64,000 nucleotides of DNA from Vesta saturnalis (Eukaryota > Arthropoda > Insecta > Coleoptera > Lampyridae): the NCBI GenBank assembly GCA_036346205.1, contig JARFJB010001819.1:1427501-1491500 (forward strand), given 5' to 3'. Each line of letters begins with the position of its first letter. Position 1 is the stretch's first letter. This document shows, in pieces, positions 56,740-64,000 of this stretch. Below the pieces are notes generated by a model. It worked only from the letters and a program-made list of their open reading frames with translations, was not told the DNA's origin and did no database searches. Both the position numbers and the translations under genes were made by a program.

Positions 56740-57095
56740 TTGGAGACTTTTGGAACACACCACATTTCCAAGGTCCCACATTTCCAAGGTTGCCACAAAA
56801 CCAAGGTCCCCACCGTACCAAGGTCAAAAAAGCGCAATGTGTGACCCAAATGCATATCATTACCACAAAACCAAGGTCGCAAACCCCGCTTTCCTGTTCC
56901 ACTACTACAAGGCCATCACTGTGACCTACTTTAAAACCACGCTTTCCTGTTCCACAATTACAAGGCTATCCGTGTGACATATCATTACCACAAAACCAAG
57001 GTCACAAACCCCGCTTGTCTGTTCCACAACTACAAGGCCATCTGTGCGACCTAACGCGCTTTCCTGTTCCACAAGAACATCCGTGTGACCTGGTT
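56740..57095. repeat. Minisatellite with CCAAGGTC units
   Basis: Short units CACATTTCCAAGGTCC occur first. Then come three to four copies of a 60-70 bp unit with CACAAAACCAAGGTC, CCGCTTTCCTGTTCCACA and TACAAGGC(C/T)ATC. Confidence 0.8.
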
Positions 57096-57195
57096 GCTAC
57101 TCTATAGCCCACTTGTACGTTTTTTGCCCACCCACAAAAGAAAAGAAAACGATATGTTAATATATTTAATTAATGTAGAAACATGTACAAATGTA

Positions 57196-57549
57196 TTACT
57201 CAGATATATGATTTTCTTTAGGAATAAAACATTTTGATTTAGTACAAGTGCAGAAGGTCCTCTCCACTTCCGTTTCAGTACATCTGCGCGGACGTGGTGC
57301 GAGGAGCTGAGCATACGTGCAATGTGGTGCCCATCGTAGATGTTCCTGTAACGGATTGACATCTGGCTGCCATCGGTTTATTCTAACCCCACACATGAAA
57401 CATTCAACCGTATCGTCTGAAGATGTGGAAATGAATCCTGCTGCAGCAAGCGATGAGGGTGAGTGAACTCCAGACCATGTTCGATACGTTAGTAATCGTT
57501 TATCGAAACAGTTGTAATATTGAGGATAATAAAAGTTTGGGTCACACAT
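57196..57549 (-). CDS. Single-BIR protein (IAP-like) in a Polinton
   Basis: 117 residues starting MCDPNFYYPQYYN. Residues about 18-85 are a full BIR domain: RLLTYRTW, LAAAGF, then the zinc site ECFMC-x16-H-x6-C with W in the usual place and EHLRWAPHC. The C-terminal tail (FCTCTKSKCFIP) has extra cysteines but no RING or CARD. BIR domains bind caspases or IAP antagonists, and baculoviruses and other large insect DNA viruses use such proteins against cell death. A similar role here is inference. An upstream in-frame ATG would add 29 hydrophobic, Cys-rich residues coded by the AT-rich repeat, so the later start is preferred. The frame is intact, unlike several neighbours. Confidence 0.85.
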   Translation of the reverse strand: MCDPNFYYPQYYNCFDKRLLTYRTWSGVHSPSSLAAAGFISTSSDDTVECFMCGVRINRWQPDVNPLQEHLRWAPHCTYAQLLAPRPRRCTETEVERTFCTCTKSKCFIPKENHISE

Positions 57550-57589
57550 GTTAACATCAGCGAAAACAGTATGATACTGACAGGAAATA

Positions 57590-57700
57590 ATGTATTCTAT
57601 ACAATATATACAATATATACAACATATATACAACATATATACAATATGTACAATATGTACAATATATACAATATATACAATAGATAAAATAGATACAGTA
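57590..57700. repeat. ATATACAA-type minisatellite
   Basis: About 12 units of 8-10 bp, between the BIR gene and its upstream neighbour. Confidence 0.85.
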
Positions 57701-57717
57701 AAAAAAAGACTACTCGG

Positions 57718-58205
57718 CTACGTAGCACACCTCATCACACAATATACATGAGTCATCATCGTACACATCGTATAACTGTGTGAGAGGCGCCCTACACGAC
57801 GCGCACCAATAATATTCGTGCGACAGGTGGTATCGCGCAGTCCATATGCATATGATGGTCCACTACGCGGTAATCTCCTGGTTTCAATCGGGCGAAACAG
57901 CAATGACACAAATTCATGAAGTCCACCAGATGGTATCGAACATATATTGATACAATGTGGGCATATGCTGTTACACGGCTTGCCGAAAAGTGCTCGCGTA
58001 TTACCTTGCTCAATTCGGTATACCACGCTGAATTCCACTGAACCAGTTCATAATTATTTCGTAGCACTTTGGTTATGGAAGCCGGTAGTATTCCTTCCTT
58101 TTCAAAATTTACCCAGTTCGGAATTAATTGACATGTCCGTCGCGTACTAATTTGAAATAGGGTTTGTGGTTGGTACATTGTAGGAGTCTTCCAATCGTCT
58201 TGCAC
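57718..58205 (-). CDS. Unassigned Polinton protein with a Cys/His cluster
   Basis: The main frame (58205-57792) gives 137 residues without a known domain. Near its end a cluster CHCCFARLKPGDYRVVDHHM and HMDCAIPP looks like a metal site. A second frame (to 57718) continues with more Cys and His (SYTMCTMM, CVMRC), so a frameshift near 57800 may have cut the protein. It faces the gene at 58581 across a divergent promoter region. Confidence 0.5.
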
Positions 58206-58536
58206 TGGAGTACTGACATAGTGAAGATCGGTAACTATAGTATATGTAAAAAAACCCTTCCTTTAAGTATACGAATAATACTGAGTGGGGGTATGTAACC
58301 TTGTGTAGTGAACTTGTTGTGGCAAAGTGGAACAACCTTGGAAATAAGTATGCCTAGGAATCCTTGAAGTAGTGGTGAATACAAGGTTGGAAAAAAAAAT
58401 CAAAATGAGTAACAGCCTTGAACGAAAAGAAAACCTTGAAAAGGTGTAACCGACAAGACCGTTAAAGCAATGTGTGGTATAATCGTGAAGGTCGCGTAAG
58501 TAGCCTTGAGGAGGGTACATAGTGGGGAGAGTGTCA

Positions 58537-58546
58537 TATATAAAAG
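58537..58546 (+). promoter_or_regulatory. TATA box of the 58581 gene
   Basis: TATATAAAAG lies 35 bp before the chosen ATG. Confidence 0.5.
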
Positions 58547-58580
58547 AGAGGGAATGTATGTAAAGCCAGTATCGTATATA

Positions 58581-59248
58581 ATGGATAACATCGTACGTCA
58601 AGCCATAGAAAAGGCGAAGATTATCGGTGCTATAAGTTCAAGTAAATATTGCGATATTTTGCTTAATAATGTGCATTATTTCTTAAATAAAAGTAAAACA
58701 AAGTTTGTTAGTGTCGGTCTATCACCCAAATTTGGATTTGAGCCAGTCGTAAAACTAGGTGGAACGAAGAGTGGTGGAGTGGTGTTTGACAAGCAGGAAT
58801 GGCGTATACTTATGGATAATCAAGGGGTGATTACTAATTATTTCTACAGTCCTGAAGGAACATGGCTACCTACCAAACTGGGATCGAAGACTGTCTCGTA
58901 CGAAAATATTAACAAGAAAAAAATTATACGCCTCTGTGATAGTGACGAAATTGATATCTATTTAGGATGGGAGTCTATAGAACAGTTATGGAAGCTTTTG
59001 AAGATAATATATTACCGATTGGAGTTGGCAGATACTGTGAACTTTCCAGAGTTTTATAAAACCTAATAAAGTCGGCAGCGGTAATTCCTGAATGTAACAT
59101 TCACCAAGTTATAGGTCCATTGCATGATGTATTTGAGGTCAACATAGCCTGCCTTCTGGAAATGGAAGCATTTGCCAAGGAGAAACTATATATGGATATG
59201 GATCTTGCCAAACCTATAACTGAAAGGGGGGTAACGCGCTTGTAGTCA
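58581..59248 (+). pseudogene. Unassigned Polinton gene, one frameshift
   Basis: The start MDNIVRQAIEKAKIIGAISS was preferred over the ATG at 58506 because the TATA box sits 35 bp before it. The first frame ends at 59066 (NFPEFYKT). A one-base shift there opens KSAAVIPECNIHQVIGPLHD and continues to RGVTRL before a stop near 59246. The protein resembles a conserved Polinton protein of unknown role (LSPKFGFEPVVKLGG, QEWRILMDNQGVITNYFY). No catalytic motif is seen. Confidence 0.55.
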
Positions 59249-59265
59249 ATAGTGGATAGTATTAG

Positions 59266-59643
59266 ATGTTAGTCAATATGTGGATGTGTTATAGTACGGA
59301 GTCGTGGCCTAAAGCTGTAGATTGTGTTAGTGCAGTCCAAAGACTAATATGCCAGTTACAATCATTAGAATTCGATGCTGATCATGAAAAAGTGTATGGA
59401 ATGGGTAGATTTAGTGATGACTATTTAAATAATCTAGTTAATAAGTATGGGGGAGGAATACGCCTTTGTGAAAAATACTTAACATCGCATGTAGGTGATA
59501 TAGAGTGTATTTGTTGTATAAAGCGATTAATAGAAGACCTTAAAGAAATATCATTGGAGCAATTTATACACGAAATAGAAAGATATTTACCGAATTTTGA
59601 GCCATCAGATGACGACTCACCCAGTGAAGAAGGTGTGCATTAA
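59266..59643 (+). CDS. Unassigned Polinton protein
   Basis: 125 residues, mostly helical, ending in an acidic tail (EPSDDDSPSEEGVH). It contains a CICCIKRL motif. The annotated start (MLVNMWMCYS) is uncertain, since three ATGs lie close together. It follows the 58581 gene on the same strand. Confidence 0.5.
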   Translation: MLVNMWMCYSTESWPKAVDCVSAVQRLICQLQSLEFDADHEKVYGMGRFSDDYLNNLVNKYGGGIRLCEKYLTSHVGDIECICCIKRLIEDLKEISLEQFIHEIERYLPNFEPSDDDSPSEEGVH

Positions 59644-59665
59644 TGAGTCCAAAAACGTAGTTCAC

Positions 59666-59841
59666 TAGATAGTAGTATGGGAGTTGGCGCACAGACATGC
59701 GCGAAAAGGAGAATGGGAACAAATAGCTAGAGATTCTGCACGATTTAAAAAAAGAATAGATGACTGTGGTAATATAATTTCACCAATTCTCGAAAAACAG
59801 CATCGTGAATGTGTGTTTGTCAGACGCTTTAGTAGTATGTA
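59666..59841 (+). pseudogene. Short coding remnant at the end of the plus-strand Polinton block
   Basis: A 55-codon frame (WELAHRHARKGEWEQIARDS onward) ends in a stop at 59839-59841 but has no ATG. It is probably the 3' end of a shifted gene. Confidence 0.35.
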
Positions 59842-59944
59842 GTGATATATATGTATAGGATAGTGTTAATAAAAAAAGTTAAAAAACAGATCTATTTATT
59901 GCATATTAATATTACAGTATATATAATTAAGGTTAATTAGCGTA

Positions 59945-60867
59945 TTACACAATGTCTTTGGTAGAAATCCAGGAATTGTGAGAAGTATCAAAACCCAACC
60001 ACTTAACGAGAGCTTTATTCCCTTGACGTCGGATGACACGTTCAACTAGATGAATGTCTGGATGTTTAACACTTTGTAGTTCGGGCTCATAGAACCGACC
60101 TTGAATCTCTTCATCTCGAGTATCACGTAATGTGTAGGTGAGTGGGCTTGAACGTTTAACTGTTGATATTCGAAAGACTTCGTAACTCCAATTAGGTGTG
60201 TACCCCTTAGAGAATATGCTTCTATGTTTGCTAATGCATACATGTTCCCCCACTTTAAATTTAGGTGTTTTACGGTCAAGAATTTTTTGACATTTGAAAT
60301 GTTTTGAAATAGATGCACTATTTTTTCCGATACATCTACCGGTTTGTATCCAGTTGTTCTATGCTTTCTTGAATTATACTCGGCGACAATGTGCGGTAAT
60401 ATTGATAGCCACTTATAGGATCCTTGCATGCTGAAGGTTTTCCACATTATTGCTTTAAGGGTGCGATTTACACGTTCGACTATACTACTTTTCAAGGTGG
60501 AATAACTACTGTAATGATTGATATTAAATTTTTTCATTACTGTTTTGAATTCAGCATTATAGAACTCAGTTCCCATATCAGTTTGTATATGTGTAGGTGT
60601 CCTTTTCAAACCAGACAAATGTTTATCCATTACATCCGCGACCAGTTTACCATTCTTGCGTTTGATGGGAAAAGCCCAGACATATTTAGAGAATGCATTT
60701 ATTATTACTAAAATGTATCGAAATCCTTTATTCATCCGAGCATATGGTATCATTTCCACTAAATCAGCTTGAAATAGATCATTTAAACCTTTTAGTACAA
60801 CACAACGCCGCGGAAAATTTCTTCTTACAGGTTTGTGCAGTTCTTCGACAACATCGGCTTTACTCAT
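59945..60867 (-). pseudogene. Polinton integrase (RVE type) with chromodomain, frameshifted
   Basis: The first frame (from 60867) has the retroviral-type catalytic triad: D in FQADLVEM, D in IQTDMGTEFYN and E in SIVERVNRTLK, the last two 33 residues apart. WLSILPHIVAEYNSRKHRTT follows. Near 60250 the reading shifts by one base into a second frame (to 59945). That frame carries VCISKHRSIFSKGYTPNWSY and a chromodomain (VERVIRRQGNKALVKWLGFD, then NSWI). Together they make the normal architecture of the enzyme that inserts Polinton DNA with 6 bp target duplications. Confidence 0.88.
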
Positions 60868-61258
60868 TTTTTTGTGCTTTGGATTTTACTACGAACTCTA
60901 CGTTGAATATCGTTGCAGTTGAAAACTTTACAAACGCCGGCATGATTACACGAATTACATCGTTCCTCTTAAGAGGTTGACCAATTACATCCTTTGCCAG
61001 CTCAAATGTTGTACCATCTATGTTAAGCTCAAGAGTTGGATGACTCCACCTGCAATGTACTATAGTACCGTCGTTACAGGGATAGGTATATTGATCACCG
61101 ACGCCGGTAGATATACTAATTGTCTTCTTTGTGGCGATTCCAGAAAATGAAATGAAAGTTTCATAAGACAGATCGCTATGATGAACAATATGTTTCCCAA
61201 ATTTATCCACTGTCATTTGATGATGAAGATGACCGCCAAATTTATCTATTGGCATCAC
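60860..61258 (-). CDS. Small beta-rich Polinton protein
   Basis: 132 residues. The start has two related motifs (DKFGGHLHH and DKFGKHIVHH). The rest alternates polar and hydrophobic residues in a way that predicts beta strands (YETFISFSGIATKKTISIST, RNDVIRVIMPAF). It could be a minor virion protein, but that is a guess. It overlaps the integrase start by eight bases, so the two are probably co-transcribed. Confidence 0.55.
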   Translation of the reverse strand: MMPIDKFGGHLHHQMTVDKFGKHIVHHSDLSYETFISFSGIATKKTISISTGVGDQYTYPCNDGTIVHCRWSHPTLELNIDGTTFELAKDVIGQPLKRNDVIRVIMPAFVKFSTATIFNVEFVVKSKAQKNE

Positions 61259-61344
61259 TGGTGGACATATAGTACTATCTGTAGTGATAGTCGTAGTAAC
61301 AATGAAAGTAAATGCCTATAGTGGTAGGTTTATAACAAGTTCTG

Positions 61345-62415
61345 TTACTTTATTACTTTTGCGTTACGTAGTTCATCAATTATATATATTATTTCGTTGT
61401 GATTGCTAGTATTTTCTGCCGACATTGATCCTAATAATTCCCGTAACCAATCGACTAACTTATTCGGATTATTCCACGGTACAAACTCAATAGGTTTATT
61501 ATTGTATCGCAATAGCTGCAGTCCACCACCTCTTTTGGATATAGAAGTTGTTCGAGATCTGGTGGCTGGAGGTGCAATAGACGATGTGGCAGAACGTTTT
61601 CTAGGCTGAAGTAATGGTTTAATGATTTCAAGGTACTTTTTACTATTAGTTCCTCGGATTTGATCATCACGGTTATAATTACGTCGGGCAGCATGCGTAC
61701 GACGCAAAATGTCATTGTAGTGCTGTAGATCCGTCTTTTTGTATCCCGTAGGAACTTTTTTAAAAAGTAGTTCATATAATCCCGGTGTTCCCTCATAGTC
61801 TAGGGATGATCCATCGGGAAGAGCGATTCGCAAATATTCTCCAACAAAATCTAGTTCAGCATCGCCTATAAAGAATTTCTCTTCTTCAGGAATAAAATGC
61901 ACACCGTACGTTAAGTCATATTCATCTTCGGTATCTCTAAAGATACCTTCGACGTAGTATTTCGCTAATCCTTGGTATTGATTAAGATACTCTTCAAAGG
62001 CGGGTTGAGATCCAGCAGCTAATAGTTCCGATTTCAATTGTTGTAACGTAGGAATTTCCACCTCGTCGTCATGTGTGACATCAGCAATTACAGATTCTTG
62101 TAGAGGTGTGGGAATGGTGTCAGGAACAATAGTACGTGGCTCCTTACGTATTCTAGAGGATTTCGGTGTATAATGTAAAAATACTTCATTTTCATGTGCA
62201 ATGGACTCCTTTTTTCCGACTTCTGGTGTAAGGGGTTCAGCTTTGATGAGAGAACCATCATTTTTAGTAATTAATTGTTTTAATGGTTGTGTAATAGGTT
62301 TAAAGTGTACCTCCATTGCACGTTCTGTAAGTGCAGTATCTTCTTTCAAACTAGCATATTTCTGTTGCACACTCTTGCGAGCACGCAAAATGTCTTGTAC
62401 TAAGCGCTCCTCCAT
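61345..62415 (-). CDS. Large arthropod-Polinton protein (GTPGLYELLF family)
   Basis: 356 residues, intact. The N-terminal half is a charged, coiled-coil-like region. The C-terminal half has the conserved block FFIGDAELDFVGEYLRIALP, YEGTPGLYELLFKKVPTGY, NDILRRTHAARRNYNRD, KKYLEIIKPLL, VPWNNPNKLVDWLRELLGSM and NHNEIIYIIDELRNAKVI. I believe this family is listed as DUF8207. It is frequent in insect Polintons and its role is unknown. Confidence 0.75.
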   Translation of the reverse strand: MEERLVQDILRARKSVQQKYASLKEDTALTERAMEVHFKPITQPLKQLITKNDGSLIKAEPLTPEVGKKESIAHENEVFLHYTPKSSRIRKEPRTIVPDTIPTPLQESVIADVTHDDEVEIPTLQQLKSELLAAGSQPAFEEYLNQYQGLAKYYVEGIFRDTEDEYDLTYGVHFIPEEEKFFIGDAELDFVGEYLRIALPDGSSLDYEGTPGLYELLFKKVPTGYKKTDLQHYNDILRRTHAARRNYNRDDQIRGTNSKKYLEIIKPLLQPRKRSATSSIAPPATRSRTTSISKRGGGLQLLRYNNKPIEFVPWNNPNKLVDWLRELLGSMSAENTSNHNEIIYIIDELRNAKVIK

Positions 62416-62448
62416 TACGACTGTACGTTGACAGTCCTAGTAGATTAT

Positions 62449-63142
62449 TTATACTGCAATGGAACAGTCAAATCTCTTACGGTAACGACCGTTATTAACA
62501 TCGCTTTCTTTATCAATCACAAGAAATCCGAATTTATCACGCCAGCAACAGCAACACAAGTCTTTAAATTTATCAAATGACATATCAACATTAACGTGAT
62601 CGTCATACACATGCTTGAGATTAGTGTGATCTTGTTGAAAAAGAACAAGTAAATTCGCATTATCACGTATAAGCTGTTTTGGAATTGAAGAATACGTTTG
62701 ACACAGATAGAAACAATCATTATTTCGATGTCTGCCAAAACAAAAAATGATCTCTAATTTCATTTTGTTTATGACATGCTACATCATCAAAAATCATTAT
62801 TGAATTTTTACGGGACTCACTAGGAGGTATAACATCACTATTATCACTGTATTCGAAATACCTAATTTCTTTTATGGGTGCCAGTAACTCCCGCAGGTAC
62901 TGGTATTTAGGTTGGTATAGAGATTTGCAATATATATAGACATTTTCAAAACGTAAGCCATTTGGATGTTCTAATAAGCTAATCATAACATTGGTTTTTC
63001 CACAGCCGGATGGTCCGACGATTATACCTTGTTTACATCCCCCTTTTAGTAAACCGCGGTGTTTAGAGTACTGCTCCTTGTTAGGAGTAATGTCATAATT
63101 TTTGATAGGTAATTCTGTATCTTGCGGATGTCGCCCATTATG
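62449..63142 (-). pseudogene. Polinton packaging ATPase (FtsK/HerA-A32 type), frameshifted
   Basis: About 231 residues. The Walker A motif is GIIVGPSGCGKTN and the Walker B motif is NSIMIFDDVA. The sensor region contains DCFYLCQTYSSIPK, and the tail is GFLVID and GRYRKRFD. The frame shifts in a T-rich run near 62735-62745 (between RDHF and FGRHRNND). At the start an in-frame TAG (63146-63148) precedes the coding part and no in-frame ATG is seen, so a second lesion is likely. The enzyme loads DNA into virions. Confidence 0.85.
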
Positions 63143-63229
63143 GTACTAAACCACGACTTGTATGACGCTTCTATATATATACACCACGTGCAGAAAGTAG
63201 TTTAGTAGTGAAGTGTCAGTCAGTGTGGT
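63143..63229. promoter_or_regulatory. Divergent promoter between the ATPase and the PLA2-like gene
   Basis: TATATATATA at 63172-63181 could serve both directions. TCAGTC at 63216-63221 matches the arthropod initiator and would start transcription about 12 bases before the plus-strand ATG. Confidence 0.45.
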
Positions 63230-64000
63230 ATGAAGTATACATCCCAGCGTCAGAGGAAAAAAAAGGTTCAGGATTAATTAATACTTTAATAAATAAATTA
63301 CCCGTGGAGTTGCATATACCCGGATATCGATATTGTGGGCCAGGCACCCGTTTACAAAAACGATTAGCTCGTGGCGACAAAGGTATTAACGCATTGGACG
63401 AAGCGTGTAACATAGCAGATAAGACTTTACAGCAAAAAGCTTGGAATAGATTTCGTTCTACCGACGCTACCTTTGGAGAAAGGGCAGCTGCATTAACCAT
63501 AGCTGGTATAATGAAAGGAAAACGGACAATGGGAATGGGTGGCAAATCACGGAAAGGACAAAAGAAATTGGGAATGGGAAATAAATCACGACGAAGGAAG
63601 CATTCTCGCAGAGCAATTTCGTTTAACAAAGCAGTCCTTCTAGCCCGACGTCGTGTTGGTGGGAAACTTCGATCATCTTTAAAATCGACAATACAGCAAG
63701 CCTTGAGCGCTCTAAAACACAAAAAAATTATGTCACCCAAGAGCAGAATATTGCCAATACCAAAACGTGGGGGATTCATACCTCTTATTCCCCTCTTTGC
63801 AGCATTAGGAGCTTTAGGGTCTCTAGGTGGCGGTGCTGCGGCAGTCGCAAAAGCGGTAACTGACGCAAAAGCTGCGACAAAAACGTTAGACGAAACCAAA
63901 CGACACAACCAAGCAATGGAAGCAGCTGCATTAGGAAAAGGTTTATACATAAAGCCATATAAACAAGGGTTAGGTATATATTTACAACCGTATTCAAAAA
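63230..64000 (+). pseudogene. Polinton virion protein with a parvovirus-type PLA2-like domain, partial
   Basis: The reading ATG (63230-63232) is one base out of phase with the rest, so a single-base loss just after the start is likely. The open frame then runs about 250 residues to the window end. Residues about 20-40 are the PLA2 calcium loop region (VELHIPGYRYCGPGT), followed by LARGDKGINALDEAC. The catalytic HD and following residues of PLA2 are absent: DEAC joins directly to NIADKTLQQKAW. The middle is Gly/Lys/Arg-rich. The end (PKRGGFIPLIPLFAALGALG, then GGGAAAVAKAV and ALGKGLYIKPYKQGLG) is a conserved hydrophobic and basic tail of Polinton proteins, possibly membrane-active. Confidence 0.75.

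Larger units (their letters stand above)
57110..64000. mobile_element. Polinton/Maverick (adintovirus-like) provirus, left part
   Basis: The identity rests on an integrase with chromodomain, a packaging ATPase, an arthropod-Polinton family protein and a PLA2-like virion protein in one cluster. The left terminus was not found; 57110 is a guess based on the last minisatellite. DNA polymerase B, the capsid protein and the protease are not in the window and should lie beyond 64000. Single-base shifts affect at least four genes. Confidence 0.88.

Noticed and set aside
63216..63950. A 244-codon open frame on the minus strand opposite the PLA2-like gene
   Set aside because: The plus strand carries recognisable Polinton motifs over the same span. 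The minus frame has no motif and is its shadow.
1..64000. CRISPR arrays, rRNA genes and bacterial operon features
   Set aside because: None was seen, and the introns, zinc-finger gene and transposons show that the DNA is eukaryotic.

Overview
This looks like a window from an AT-rich insect genome. The clearest lineage signal is a gene joining a ZAD domain to C2H2 fingers, an arrangement largely confined to insects. A pacifastin-type protease inhibitor gene, a PAN-domain matrix-type gene with short introns, and Penelope-like, Crypton-like, P-like, hAT, Tc1/mariner, pogo, Ty3 and Polinton elements all fit. The order is not certain; a beetle or similar large, transposon-rich genome is a reasonable guess.

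Host genes are sparse. They are a single-exon pacifastin gene (2107-2409, minus), the 3' part of a multi-exon PAN/apple-domain gene (19254-22537, plus) and a two-exon ZAD zinc-finger gene (41467-42719, plus). There are also two unassigned candidate exons near 35.1-35.4 kb. Almost everything else is mobile DNA, much of it nested. A long-TIR mariner (4326-7432) has one TIR split by a tRNA-bearing retroposon. A fold-back element (7641-11982) has a 1.35 kb GTGA/GGT microsatellite in one arm. Pogo, hAT and Ty3 elements (15.2-17.6, 23.9-25.3, 25.8-28.3 kb) are all broken. A second mariner (44445-48776) is split by a Penelope inverted dimer. From 49 to 54.7 kb lie a hAT-type element with a perfect 8 bp TSD, a mariner remnant, a Penelope remnant split by a tRNA-Gly-like element, a P-type deletion derivative that keeps a THAP first exon, and another TIR element split by the tRNA-bearing retroposon.

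The right end (about 57.1-64.0 kb, running off the window) is a Polinton/Maverick (adintovirus-like) provirus. It carries an integrase with chromodomain, a packaging ATPase, a large arthropod-Polinton protein, a small beta-rich protein, a parvovirus-type PLA2-like virion protein, several unassigned genes and a complete BIR (inhibitor-of-apoptosis) domain gene. Several genes have single-base frameshifts, so this copy looks recently dead or carries sequencing errors in homopolymers.

The most unusual structure is a 308-463 bp repeat family present at three loci. Each copy is flanked by 12-15 bp target duplications. Two copies contain a geometrically complete 73-nt tRNA cloverleaf followed at once by a T5 Pol III terminator. 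The cloverleaf abuts a 47 bp arm whose perfect inverted copy lies elsewhere in the element. A second, unrelated TIR element (52399-52727) also carries a tRNA-like gene, resembling tRNA-Gly(UCC), and a T-run terminator. The Penelope copies share a strictly conserved hammerhead-ribozyme-like core.
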